Part shown: in pieces, positions 11,522 through 25,800 of the stretch
How the letters are laid out: each line of letters begins with the position of its first letter
Numbering within the stretch: the first letter of the stretch is position 1
Source of the DNA: Ampelocalamus luodianensis
Taxonomy: Eukaryota > Streptophyta > Magnoliopsida > Poales > Poaceae
Assembly (NCBI GenBank): GCA_036346255.1
Contig: CM070623.1
Coordinates: forward strand, 1,044,033 to 1,108,032
Direction: 5' to 3'
Length of the DNA: 64,000 nucleotides
Program-made: the position numbers and the translations under genes
Notes under the pieces: model-generated
What the model was told of the DNA's origin: nothing
What the model saw: only the letters and a program-made list of their open reading frames with translations
The model's database searches: none

Positions 11522-14500
11522 TGTGAGGACCCCCGAGATCGGATCCGTATCATGCTAAGTGATTACGCCGTAAACGCAACATTTAACGTGAGACGAATAC
11601 GATTCCGAGTGACCCGGATATGTGTCACATGCTAGCTCCCAAGGATCAGTGGCTAACATATACATATCCTAGTACACAACATTTCAATCACATCTATACA
11701 CAAGGTGCAAGAATAAAAGAATCAATTATAACATCATTTAAATAGCACCTTATAGTACAAGGTTGCGAAAGAGGGCCGATCGGCCGAATCTAATTAACAC
11801 AATTAAATTGCAGCGGAAGATAAACATAAAATAAAAAGGGAATTACCGAGTTGGTATGCCCACAATCCCACAAGCAACCAACTGGAGTTAAAGCCGTTGC
11901 ACCCGCTGCTCTCACCGAACAAATAGACATCAAGTAGAGTACAAAGTTGTACTCGCGAGACTTTCAAAAGAAATAAGGATGCATGTAAGTATCAAAGGAA
12001 GGCTACTAAACTGGTCAATTTTTAGCATAAAGCAAGTTTTACATATAAATAAACATTAAAGATGCTAACTTGCCATTTGTAAAACATTTAGAAAATATTT
12101 CTATAGCAGTAAGTAATGATCATCAAAGGTATAATCTCCAAATATAATCAACACTCGAACATTCCATTCATGAACCAGTTCATTCTTCAACAAAAATTTA
12201 CGCGCGAACTACGCGTTCAAGATATCATTCCAGAACTGAACAAACTAACACAAAGACATAGCATTCTCAACCATAACCCAAACTTAATTTTCAAAAGCTA
12301 ACTGTGCCTGCTTTCCCACAAGTGTTGTCCATAACCTAGGACGAGGCTATTCGAATAGATTTAGTTACTCTGCAGAGTTGTACAGCTTTACCCATACGAT
12401 ATGAATACCTTATACTGTCGCCATGCACTCTTCCGAAGGAGTGTGACTAAGATATCATAACGAGGCCGTTACAATGTCATGTCCTAACTATCAAACCACC
12501 CGAGAAACAGAATCCCATAGCAGACTAAGCGCCTCGCACCACAGGTGAACCCCGTTGTGTAAGTAAGTCCCTATCAAACAAGAGACTCTTAAGGGCAAGT
12601 AAAGCAAAAATTTAATATGCCCCCACGAGATTGACAAAATAACAATTAAATACATAACAATAACAATTGTCAATCCCATTGTGTTTTGATAGCTAACACA
12701 CAACAAATTATTAAGCCAAGCCTTCTCCATTATCCCGGCGTGTGGTTGCACGTAAGACTTGGTTCATCACACCACGCACTCGGTCCTTAAACACTGCATG
12801 GGCTACACAATTCCATAACAACCACAACAACAACATTTCATGATCACCCTACACCCGTCCAAGTTAAGAACATAAAATCCATGCCCAATAAGTCCACAAA
12901 CCCCAGATGCGAAGATCTGGATACATCCCTCAATTCCATCATAAACAAATCCATAAAATCCTCAATTTCAATAAGATTCGATTCAATCCACTGGCCGATG
13001 GACTAGCTCCATCAACCGCTATCGGCTAAGACTACTAGCATGGCTAAGCATCGTTCTACAAACTAGTAACAATCCCATATAACATATAACCTTAGTCATT
13101 CAAGGTAAAAGGGTAATCAACATTCAAAGGAGGGCTAATGCAGCAATTAGGAGATTAACTACTTCTACCCATAAACATATATTTCAAAATAGCATGCCAT
13201 TGCGATAATAAAACTCACACAAAACATTTAAAAACCACTGGGAGCAATATGATCAAGAGGAGGGTGCTCGCACCTTTGCTGCATCACTTGTTCAATCTCA
13301 GGTTATACTCATAATACTCTCACGAATATATCGTTATCGTCGAAAACCTAATGAAAGACGATATTGCAATAAATATCAAATAAAACTAGAAATTCAACAT
13401 GCTAAAAAATGTATGAAATTTATACAGAAGCTAGATTAAGATTTTATATGAATTTAGGTGAAAGATTCATTCAATTTGGATTTAGTATGTGAAAGTTATG
13501 GTGGTTTGAATTTGAGACTTTAATATGCCTTCATTCGGGTAATTTAATTATGAGATGAAAATTTATAGAGCAGTGGTGGATACAAGGATTACATAGATAA
13601 TTAGGGAATAATATTATAAGACCAAAATAGTTGAGTTTACCTCATTTGGAGTTTTTATGAATTAGTTATGAATTTACAAAGTTACAGCAGTTCATAATGT
13701 AAAAGTAATTCATTTTGGGATACATTTTCACAAAATATATCTTCTGTGCTAGAGGTAAGACTGAAACCATTTTTATAATTAAGTTCATTTGAAATAGAAA
13801 TTATCAAAACTGATTTCACTATTTTTGGAGTTTCCAATAATTTCTTATGAATTTTTAAAGTTATCAGCCTTTTTCTTTGGTAAAAATAATAGGGTTTATA
13901 GCTCATTTTCCAAAATAATGCTCTCTGTTACAGAGACATGTTTGAAGCCAATTTTAACATAAAGTTCATTAAAAATTAAAATTACCAGAAGTGGTTTCAT
14001 TCAATTTGGAGTTGATTTGAATTAGATGTGGATTTTTGAAGTTAATACAATTTCTAGTGTGCAAATAATTGTATTTCGAAATTTCTTAAGTATTAAATAC
14101 CTTTTCTACCGAGAGCTATCCTAGCCTTAGTCGCTGACAAGCGGGACCGGGGTCAAAGGTTTGACCCGGCCAACAAGGGCTCGGTCTCGGTTGAAACCAG
14201 ACTAAAGACGTATTCTACTGAATACGTCTTCTAATTTTGAAAACGTAATTCTATTCAAAGTACACTAACAATGCGTTTTTCCTTAGCAAATACGTAACAA
14301 CAAAATACACATCCACTTAACCGGCTGTTCGGGCCCACATGTAATAGAGATATTAGCCTACTAAATCAACCATTAGCTAAACTAATCAGGATTTCGCCTA
14401 ATCTAATCGCTACGGTTTGCCGGACGCCCCGACAACGGAGAGGAGGCGCGGCCGTGAGCTTTGCCGGCGGCTCGCCGGCGCGGTGATCTACGGCCGCGTG

Positions 14501-16164
14501 AAACAAGGGCACAGATGGGAGCACAATAGCGATGCGCTTCTAATGGCACTGGTGGCGACCTTTACGGCTGCCCGTAGCGGCGACGCAACGCCAGTGAGCG
14601 GCAGCGGTTTTCGGCTACTGGTGCATGCGACGGTACGGTGTAACTTTGAACCAAACATCACGTGCTTAAGCTAATAGAGGGGTCACTGAGGCTTACCAGA
14701 GTGAGAGAAAGGTCTGGGGAAGCTTGGTGAGGTGTCGTCCCCGATAATGGCGGTGGCGGTCGTGCGGCTCGCGAGGAGGGGACTACCTGCTCAAGGAAAC
14801 CGAAAGGTACTGATTGAGATAGCTTGAGCGAGGCCGGGAGATGGTCACCAAGCATGGAATCGAGGAACAACTAACTCACTCGATCGACAATGGACCGAAA
14901 ATAGAGTTGTCGGCCGACAAAAGGGAAAAAACCAAAATCAACGATCCTGTGATGAGATGACCAAAAATTGATAGAGGGGTTTTAGATGTCATACTCCGGG
15001 ACATAATACGACGCGCAAGAACTGGGGAGAGACTCACCAGAGACGGAGATGGCAACAGGGGTAATCGTGGGCGTGCTCTGGATGTTTTGACAGCACGAAA
15101 TCATCCCGGGTCCTACAAGCAATGACAAAGGCTCAAACGAGCGAAAATGGAAAAGGTAAGGAAAGTAGAAGCTAAGGGACAAGACGTCGCAGAGTTTACC
15201 TGAGAAGAGAGTAAGAACGACTTCTTCTCCCTCGACCACCGAGAGGGAGAATGGCTGAAATGGGAGAACAGGGAGGCGGGTTAAAGCGGGGAGAGGACGG
15301 AGGAAGAGGCGGCGTTAGAAGGCGGTGCTCTAGGACTGGCTTGGCGAGCGGTGCGATCACGGAGGTGACGAGCGGGCGGGCGCTGCGCGCGTGGCGTGCG
15401 CTCGATCTCGCCGCCCGAGGTTGAAGAAGACCTAGTCGCAGTGGGGCCCGCTGGCAGTGGCTGCGAAGAGAGGCGGCTCGGTCTGATCAACTCTAGAGTA
15501 TTTGGGCTGCACGATAAGAAATGGATGGTCAGGATGTCGTGGCCGTTCGAAGTCGTCCGACCGACCCACTCCGCTTGAGCCCTCCGATCAAGATCCAACG
15601 GTCCGCGTGTGAGTGCGTTTAGGCGGCCGGGCTGAGTCAAGTGGGTGCGTCGGGTTCGAGCGTGGTCCGTTCGAGCCGATGCAACAAAGAGAGCCTGAGT
15701 TTTGAAATCAGTTTGACCAAATAACAAAAGGTTTTGACCGAGGCTTTAAAAATAGAAATAAATTTCTAAAAATTCTGAAACTTTTTAGAGGGGTTCCAGG
15801 GATAATATAGGACCCATATAAAATTTAAAAACCCACTGTTCATGAATTAATTTACTTAATTTAAATTCAAACTTAGGATAGGTATTTTAATGGTGTTTGA
15901 ATTTTCTTAGAGTTTAAAATAGTCCCAAAAATTTGGTAAAAATTATATTTATTCATGGTAATTATCATAGTATTTGAATAAATTATTTCCAGATGATGAT
16001 CAAAGGTTTTTGTTCCTGTTTTTATTTGGAGTTCATAATTGAAGTGTACGTTTAATTTGTTTGATAAATTTTCAAGTGCAAAATATTATGCAATTGATTC
16101 CAAAATGTCAAGCATGCTGATAAGATGCATACTAAATCCCATTAATTAATTTGGGGATGTTACA
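11522..16164 (-). repeat. Solo LTR of a gypsy-type element (LTR B, 4.64 kb)
   Basis: The plus strand starts TGTGAGGACCCCC and ends GGGGATGTTACA. It is flanked on both sides by GTAGG (11517-11521 and 16165-16169), a perfect 5-bp target duplication. No internal domains, PBS or second LTR are present, so this is a solo LTR left by LTR-LTR recombination. It shares start, end, the palindrome at 12347 and the AT/GC/AT composition with LTR A. ORFs at 14417-15727 lie in the GC-rich part and are not genes. Confidence 0.9.
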
Positions 16165-16850
16165 GTAGGACCATGTGTCAAAATCCGCTCAAATTGGGCT
16201 GTGGTTTTATGAAATGTTGTGATATAGCCCCGTTTGGTACAACTCATACTCTCAGCTTCTCGTTTGGATTTCGTAAAGTAGTACCAAACATCCAGCTTCT
16301 CAAAACTATCAGATTTTGCTTCTCACGAGGAGCTATCTCGAAAATGAACTAGAAACAGGGAGCAACTTTCCCGCGGATTCTCGTAGAAATCTAACCTTGC
16401 AGAAACAAAAATACCCCTTGAAGGATGTTTTTACCCACAAATGCCATCGAACTACCCTACAGAAAATCCCACCGCGACCCAGCCCGTACCCCTTTGCCTT
16501 TCCCCTCGCGTCCTCATCTCCTCCTGCTGCTCTGGGACAAGGTGAAAATCTCTTGTACGCCCCGCCTGTGTGCCTCGCTGTCCTCGCGCGCTGCAGAAAC
16601 CCTGGAGTGCGCCGCCGCGAGCACACGAGAGTCGCCCACCTCTTTGAGATGTTTTATTAGAAGATTATATATGAAGCTAGAAAGGGCCCATTTTAACGGT
16701 AAAGGCCCATTTTAGTGGTCAGCCCATGTTCTTGAACTCGTTTCTTCCCATTTTATTTTAACCGTTGCCCATTTCCTCCGCCTCGCAAGTTCAGTTTAGT
16801 TTTGGGTTTCCATTTCCTCCTCCTCCTCTTCCCTTGTCTTGCCGGCGGCG
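16165..16850 (+). promoter_or_regulatory. MRG gene upstream region with site II (TGGGCY) cluster
   Basis: The 685 bp between LTR B and the MRG start codon hold the promoter. The part at 16230-16320 (GCCCCGTTTGGTAC) looks like a decayed transposon end. Close to the gene, four GCCCA motifs occur within 90 bp: GGGCCCATTTT near 16686, AGGCCCATTTT near 16705, CAGCCCATG near 16720 and TTGCCCATTT near 16766. On the other strand these are TGGGCC/T site II elements, known in plants from promoters of broadly expressed, growth-linked genes. No clear TATA box is seen. The leader before the ATG is a CT-rich tract. Confidence 0.55.
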
Positions 16851-19800
16851 ATGGGGGGGAGCTCCAACACCACCAACACAAGCGGCGGCGGCAAGGACAA
16901 GGACAAGGACTCGGACTCGCCGGCGGCCTTCATGGAGGGCGACAGGGTGCTCGCCTACCACGGCCCCCTCCTCTACGAGGCCAAGGTTCCCTTTCTCCTC
17001 ACTTGCTTCCTCCGTTCAATTCAATTCCGTTCCGTTCCAATCTAGGGTTATTGTTATATATATTGGCATTCCCCTCCGGATGGCCATGTCGAATCGATTC
17101 TTCCTAGCTTTCATTTGTTTCCTGCTTGGCTCTTGTCTGTTTTTGCCAATTGCGGTTAGGGTTTGAAGCGTCAGAGAAACTGAGGGTTTAGGGAATTCGA
17201 ATCGAGAGGGGTGGTTTGGATCCGTCCGCACAGCATTGGTAGAGGTTACAGAGTCCCCTTTAGGTACGGTATACCATTAGGCTAGGAGGTATACATTAGT
17301 ACGTGATCTTCCGTTTGGTTTTTAGGTCCTTCACCTGTCAGGGTTTAGGCTTTAGGATTTATTACTTCATTACATCCTCTGTGTCACGAAATTTCCTCTG
17401 CTACTTTTCTATTCTTTCTACAGCCTGAGAGATAAGAGACTCAATTTAACTCTATATAGTATTGTTGCTGACAACAGCGTGCATAACAGTTTTGATTCTT
17501 GCTATTGCCTGTTGCACCCCAAACCTGTGGCATCCTTTGATTCTAGCTTGGGCTAGACATGATTAGGCAGGCCTCTAACAATTTTGAGCTCAAATAGGCT
17601 GTCATCAGTTGGTTTGGCTAGTTGTTAACTGCATCAGCAAGTGATTTTGACATTTTGTATTGAGCTAGCACGAATGGGAGCACAATACATTCTGTTGTCC
17701 AAGGCCATGTAGATGACGTTAAAATTACATTGCATGAAACAACGGTGCGCACAAGATTATTGTTCATTTAGCATAGCCCATCAGAATTCGTGGAAGAACT
17801 TAGCTTCCCCAGCCCAAAATGAAGCACACCTTACAATGGGCTGTCTTTGTATTTTTAGATACCTTGCTTCTCATAGACAAAAAAATATAAATAGCATGAA
17901 TGCAAATCGGGATTAGCTTTTCAAAACTGCCAACCGCTCTGCATGTCTTATGTAATCACCAAGGATAATCGGTTTGACTTTGAATACTCTAAAAACCCTT
18001 GCTTTTCCGAAAGAAAGGTGCGGGATAGTGCGACGAACTGCTAGACTACGTCGAATAATGAATTCAACGATTCCAAAAAAAACTAAGAGATGGATGGAAT
18101 TACACAAGGAATCCAAGTTTCTTGGGTCGTAATTACTATCTTGCTAGGTTCAGTTATCATAACTGTTCGGAATCCACAAACCATCCCGACCGATGGTCAG
18201 AATTTCTTCGAATATGTGCTTGAGTTTATTCGAGACTTGAGCAAAATTCAGATAGGAGAAGAATATGGTCCCTGGGTTCCCTTTATTGGAACTATGTTCC
18301 TTTTTATTTTTGTTTCGAATTGGTCGGGTGCTCTTTTACCTTGGAAAGTTATAAAGTTACCCCATTGGGAATTGAAGTGTAGAATTAAGCAGAAGGTCAT
18401 ACACAAAAAATATCGATTCACTACCACCAAGTTGTGGATAATCAATTGCTCTGAAAATATATATTTTCTTGAATATATCTTGTCACCAGAAAGGATTCTT
18501 TGCTACTAACTGGATGAACCAACTTCACATTATATCTTTGCTGGAATAACCGCACCCATGGTGTATTATCTCTATTATAGGTTCCATGAATAAATTTTAT
18601 TAGATGAGAAATATTTTGCTTCTTAAAATTGACTGATTACACCACCCAGATTTTTGGGCATGCTAACTATTCTCCACGCTGTTATGAACTGGGGCAAAAA
18701 ACTATGCACTATAGTTGTAGGCCAATAAGTATAATATACAGCACACACATAGACAGGAGTCCGAAGCAAAGACAATGCAACACTAATATTTACTATTATA
18801 AAAGAAAGACTTGAAGGTGGTGGTGAGTCCGTCATCTACTCCCTCTTGAGTTGTCGATCTTTTGTGGATAAATATGTGCACACCTGTATAAGATATTTGA
18901 ATGATCTTCTGTGGATAATTAGATTATATGTGTTTGTGGTTTGTGATAAGATTCTATGTGGCTTGTTGATTGGATGCAAATTATGTATGAAACTTTCATT
19001 TGTAGGGATAGTTACCTTATGTATATTGGTTTTCTAAGTTTGTAACTTATATTATGTTTCATTTGAAATCCGTTGCAACGCATGGGCACTCGCTATAGTC
19101 TAATACTACTGTATATCTGACTATAATTAACACAAACCAAAGTTGACTTTATCTTTTTGGACTATTAATACTTTTGATGACTTCTGAGGGTATCATGAAT
19201 TGCTCATGTAGTAACTAGGAAGGGCAGATAAGACTACATTTGTATTGTAAGTTGTCCACCTGAAGACAAATATGGCATTTGCCAGTTGCCACACCTGAAA
19301 GTTTTCCCTCAATAATACTGATTGATTTGGAGAATTCTAGGCTTGTGGATTCAGAAAGCCAGACCTAAGTAAAAGGAAAACTACTCTTGTTTATTTTGTT
19401 TCTTAAATTGCAGTAGATCGCTCTTGTTTCTACTTTGTAGCAGTGCTTCCTTCCCAAATTTTCTTGTGTGCTGGCCACCTGCTGGGTTCATATACGTTGT
19501 TGAATTCATGTGCACCAGTGTGTGCAATATATGGTTCTTCAGCACATAATTTTCCTGGTGTTATTTTGCTTGTTGAATGCATTGCTAATGGAGAAACTTT
19601 CTTATTTCCTTTTGATTTTGTGAAGGTTCAAAAAACTGAAAATCGGGAGAATGAATGGCGGTATTTCGTCCATTATCTTGTAAGTCATCTAAGTCGCCAC
19701 TGTACAACATGATAAATGCTTGAAAGCATTATTCCCTCATTGTTTCTAAATAAATGGACATTCTTGACCTTAGGATATTGAAAACTGGTATAATCAGTAT

Positions 19801-22800
19801 ATATTTGGCGCTTCCTCATAGCTTCTTTTTTTTCTGGTGTCGTCTAATTTTTGTTCCTTTATTTGTAGGGCTGGAATAAGAAGTAAGTGCATACCACGAT
19901 GGATGTTAGATAAGTTTTCCATATTTACTTGTAGTTAGTAATTAATTATTACTCCATTTCTGTTCTTTCTATTGATGCATAAATTTGATTTTAAGTGATG
20001 TTTCTAAGATCTGTAGTTCAGTAGCAATATGCTGTATTTGATGTTATTTGATCAAGCAATTGGCATCATCATTGCATATAGTTAGCCATTCTATCATGAA
20101 AACTTCAGCTTTCTACAAGTGAGAAGTTCTTAAATTAGGTAGACCCAGATGCAGTATTGCAGCGCTTGTTTTCAGCTCATGAAATGAAATTTGCGCTGCA
20201 CCTTGGAAATAGTTAAACTTTGATTTTGTGTGATTGTGTCCATTTTTTGAATGATAAGGAATACTGAGCGCTTACGTAGTTTTCATGAGAGTTGTTAAAG
20301 TATGCAGAGCTTCTCACTTCTCAGCACTAATATGACCAAACCAGATGCCTTTTCTTTTAGTCAAATATATTTGTCTCAAATACTATGTTTCATAGGTCAA
20401 CTGTAGTATAGCCTAGCGGTGTGGCACCTTATCTCTTTGGCTTGTGACCAGAGTTTGATTCCCACCAACCACGCTACACAGGTTGGATGGGATTTGTGTG
20501 GATTTTCACTGTGATTTTCCTGGATTTAAACCCATGACTTGCGTGTTGTGAGCATTAAGATGACTGCACTAGCTAACTGTTTCCACCTTCTAAAAAAGTA
20601 TGCTTCATAGTTTTATAGGTTATATTGTATTATGTGATATGTCAAAGGCCTTAGAATTTAGAATTGATTTTGAGCTACATATCGTGCTTCTGTATTATAT
20701 AATTTATGTTATGTCTGGCCATTTATGACCCCTTTTAACCCATAATTTCTGTTTTAGTTGAATGCTAGTCATCTAATGTTGGATTATGCACTAATTCTAG
20801 TCTTGTCTTTGGTCATATCTTTGGGGTCTATTTCGTATTTTGTTATACCCTTGATTTTGCTGTGAGGTGTTAAAATATTCTTCATAGACTCAACATACTC
20901 CTTTCTGTTTCACTATGTATTCCCATTTTCCTGGGAAGCGTCATTTCACAATGTCCATTGAGGAGACCAAGAGCGTAGTTATTGCATTATTTCCACTCTC
21001 AATACCGGCTTTAAGGCTGTAAAAGAGGTTGAGTGGTTGCAGTTTGTCATTTAGTAGGGCTATGTATGTTCCATTGCCATTAACTATTTCTAAGATGTGG
21101 TACCTCCTTGGTCTGTGCGTGGGCTGTTACTAATATTGTGAAACAGGGGAGTAGATATTTAAATACTCTACAGTTCAACGAACATATGAAAGCCATACTT
21201 TATTTGCTCACTATCAGAGTCAAGGCCTGGGCTTGTCTTCCTTTGTTCCATAAGGATGACTAATGGTTCCAATCTTGGTTTTTTTTTTCTTGCTCATTGT
21301 ATTTTCAGCTTCTTTGCACCCTGTTTCCTGAAGTTGTGGTGATGACGGCAGCTGTTAGATAGGGTATTGTTATGTCTCAGCTGGCAAAGTGATTCTATGC
21401 TCTTTATATGGCTCAGTTTTAGTGGGTGGATGGCTAGGCGACTCAGATAGTAAAATATGGTAAATCCATTTTTCACAGCTTTGAATGAAAGGGAAGGATG
21501 CACAAATTTGTTCAATAGTTGTGCCAATTAAAATTCTGCCTTGAGGCCCTTGACAATTTTGAAGTGTCTCCTTTGGACCCTGATTAAGCCAAGGCACGAT
21601 AAAGCAAAGAAAGTATTGCTTGGGCTCGATATGGATATATTAATGACTTTATACGTTGTTTGACTGGCTTGGTAAATAAAGTTGCAAAAAAGGATTCCAA
21701 AGTTAGGTGCTGACTGCTGTTAAATTGAACCACTAAGTTGACTTGCAGGGCCATGTTGTTGTTAACTACCATATTTTAATAGTGTTCATTTCCACATTTA
21801 TGGCTGCACAAAACTATATTGTATTAATATTTTCACGAAATCCCTGATGAGTGCTTGTTTGTCACATTAATTGTGTTGCCATCACTGCAGTTAATTAGTT
21901 GTCATTCCCTGCTGTTCTTTTCAACATATTCAATTTTCAATGGTTATAGCTGGGATGAATGGGTTGCAAGTGACCGTTTATTGAAATTGACTGAGGAGAA
22001 TGTCCGCAAACAACAAGAGCTTGAAAAGAACCAGGCAGTTGACAAAAACTTCAAGTCTGGACGGTCGACACAGCATAAGCCAAAAGGCTCTAATGGTTAG
22101 CGCCCCCCCCCTCCCCCCGGGCATTTGCTTTATGTCTGCCTTGTAGATTTTACTCCCATCCAAGACTAATTGTCTGTAACCTGAACTAATATTATATTGT
22201 TGGTTAGTAAAATCTCTCTCAAGTTCATGAATCATGTCTACATTAGCTCCAATAAGAGTATTCTTTTTAGAAATAGAAATAGGTATCCCAAAGGATTATT
22301 TCACTGCTTTCTGTGGCTGTGGGGTGGCATACTGCTACGAAGAATTCATGTTTTATTGATAGGAGCATCATCTTGGAGATGCCAAGTTTGGAGTTAAAAG
22401 AATAGAAAAACCAAATGGCAAGAGCTGCAAATGATGGGATGGCTATAACTGAACATGTTGATCATCATTGATGGATGAAGCCCAAATTGCACCCTGGAGG
22501 GTATTCTTGTAAAGTAAATTGTTGAGTTATGATCCATTGTTGGGGTAATGTTGCGATAGGTGCTGAAACCAGGGTTCCAGTAACCGTCCCGGTGGATCCG
22601 CCAGCCACGCGATACGCAGTAACCGGCCTTATTACGGTCCGATTACGGTCAAATCGATTTTTCCGATGAAATTGTTCAAATTTGATTAAAACCATTCGAA
22701 TTTGAATTTGAATTTGAACAGCCTGGGATTACCGGCCGGGATCCCGTATCCCGGCCCCCCTCCGGTAAGCGGTAACCGGCCGGGATTTCAATCCCTGGGT

Positions 22801-25800
22801 GAAACAACTTTTGGTAATAGACAAGTTCATGGTTACTTATTTGTGTACGCATGCATATAAGCGGGCATTTAGATACTTCCCATACCTTTGTTTATATCTA
22901 TATAGTTATGATTATATTTTGCTCTTTTTCTTGAAATGTCTTACTTGGCTATCGTAATTGCATTCAGCAGATGCAAAACCTGATAAAGAGGACACTAAGG
23001 GTCTTGGTAAGTTCACTTTTCTTTTTAGCAAAAATCTTTGTATCATTTGTTCTCTTTTTATGTTCTGTTGGTGCATTTCTCTGTTTTCAGCTTCAACCTG
23101 CTTCTTTTTATTTGCACGATACATATTCTAATATCTTTGTGATGTTGAAATTCCAGTCAAAGGGAAGAAACGCAAGAGTCAGCCTGGGACTGAGGTGCCT
23201 ATCATTCCTGAACATGTTGTGTTGTGAAGTATTTGATTTTTCATGAAGTTCATGTTCTATGCATTTTCCATTTCCACTATAATACTATGGTACTACAGTT
23301 ATGCTTTTTCAGATACTATTATTAAACTGGTGTCATTTTGCACTTCTTTGCTCTTGCAAGATGCTAATACTTTTTTATTATTTATTTTATATTGTTTGGC
23401 GCCATTGGCAAGGATATGTTGCTTTGTCATCTTTTCAATTTGCACCATAGAATACTGTGTATCTTTGATTCTTTTTGCACTTGTATTTTCCTTGATTGCA
23501 TAGAGGGCCCAGAATTCTTATTTGCCAGTACAACGTGGTTTGGCAGTTCTGTGCATTTGGCTGTGCATTTGGCAGAGATGCAGGGTACATGTGTATTGGC
23601 TGAAGAAAAACAGTTCCTATGCTAAAAATTATCTGGTTTTTACCTTTTAAACACGGGTTACATTTTTTTCCATAACGTTAACATATCTTGAAATTTCCTT
23701 GTATAAGGATGAGTCTATCCTTTCATCGCAATTTTCCTACTCTTAATTGTTGGAATGAACACTTGATCTATTCCAATGGGCCAAAAGACCAAATACACAA
23801 GTTACATGCCTACGTAAATATGGAAAGTGCACTCTATACATGTCTAGGTAAATATGCAAAGAGCACTTTATACAAGTTAACATTTAACACCCTTTCAAAC
23901 TCATAGTAGATTAACAATACTGAGTTTGGAGAGATAGAAGTTGTGCTGAGCTCGAGTCTGTGCCTTGGTGAATAAATTGGCTAACTAAAGCTCTGAAGGT
24001 ATATACTGAAGAGCTATAATTTGGTCCTACACCTGCGATCTCATGTACGAAGCATCTACTTTAATGTGCTTGGTGAGATCATACTTCACGGATCTCGAGC
24101 AACGCTGATCGCGCTAGTACTATCTGATAAGAGCGGAGTCGGTGCAGAAGCTGAAACATTGAAATCCTTAAGTAGCCACCGAAACCAAGTGATCTCAGTT
24201 GTCAACACTACGGCTCGCAACTCAGACTCATCACTCGAAATGGAAACGACAGTCTGCTTTTTGGTCTTCCATGCAATCAGAGAGGAACCAAGTAAAACAC
24301 AATAGGCAGAAAGAGACCAGCGATCAGAAGGATCGCTAGCTCAGGTCACATCAGAGTACACCTAAAGCTGCAAAGAGCTGGAGCGAGGGAAGACAAGCGA
24401 CCACTGATGGTCCCACAAAGATATTGTAGAACACGAAGAAGGTGACTGTAGTGGAGTTGAGTGGGAGCATAAACGAACTGACTTAGAATGTGAATTGGGT
24501 GAGAAATGTCAGGTCAAGTGATCCCAAGGTAGACGAGGCTCCTTTCAAGATGGCGACAGTGAGTAGGATCCTCAAGAGGCTCCCCATCAATGGGCCGACG
24601 GTGAACATTAAGCTCTATAGGAGCGTTCACCATGCACTGATTAGTGAGACAAGCGCGAACAAGGATATCCTGAATGTACTTTTCCTGGGAGAGGTAGTAG
24701 CGTCCGACCCCAAGGAGAAGTGTGTACAAAGAGGGCAGGGTCGTGATCACTAGCGAAGAAGCCGACATCAGTGACAACAGAGGAGAGATGGTTAAACCAA
24801 GCACGAGGGGCTTGCTTGAGCTCATAGAGAGAATGACGATGGTGACAAACAAGGTTATTAAGTCGTAAAGTAGAGTCGAGTCGCAAGAGGGCGACTTGCC
24901 GACTAGTCAAACGACTAGTCGTGACTAGCTACGACTAGTCCATAGACTATAAAGTATTTAAATAGGGCATGTAATATACTAAGTTGCATAACAATTAAAC
25001 ACATATACATATTGTAAATCATGAAATAAAGAGAAGAACAACATAATCACGATGATGAGTTGATGACTTACTCATTTTGATCGTAACAAATCTTTCTGGA
25101 TGAATGACTTTCTTTGAAATTGAAGTCGAACGGCTAGCAAATCTCAATTAGTCGTGACTAGTCGTCGACTAGCCGACAAGTCGGCAACTAGCCCTCCTAG
25201 TCGAGTCGATGACTCTAGTCGGAGGTTGTGTACCAACTTGTCGACTAATCGTCGACTAGTCGCGCGGCTTAATAACAATGGTGACAAACCAAACCATCAG
25301 GGAGAGAATACCCAGGCGGCAGCTGCATGTAGACCTCACACAACTCGCCATTGAGAAAGGTATTCTTTATGTCCAGCTGAGAGATGGACCACTTTCGAAC
25401 AGAGGCCACAGCAAGGAGAGTGTGAACAGTGGTCATGTGGGCGACAGGAGCGAAGGTCCCATCGTAGTCACGATCATGCTCCTGTTGAAAATCATGCGCC
25501 ACAAGACGAGCCCTGTAGCTCTCAAGAGAATCATCCGAGCGGGTCTTGATCTTGTACACCCACTTACACGTGATAGGAGTGACGCGCAGGTAAGGGCACA
25601 AGATCCTAAGTGCCAGTATGCTTCAAAGCAACAATCTTCTCAGACATCGTGAGGTGCCACTCATGTTCAGCAGCAGCCTCATGATAGGTCGTAGGCTCAG
25701 AAAGAGCATTGATTGCAAAGCCGTAGCGCTCAGGAGGCTTGACAGTGCGACGATCACGAAGATCTTATCTGGGAGGAAAGGTGGAGCAGGACCCAGCAAG

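Noticed and set aside
14417..15727. ORFs of up to 148 codons
   Set aside because: Inside solo LTR B, flanked by its perfect target duplication. No domain and biased low-complexity composition.
20396..20470. tRNA gene
   Set aside because: Box A and box B-like sequences belong to a SINE with target duplication. No cloverleaf with a proper acceptor stem is formed.
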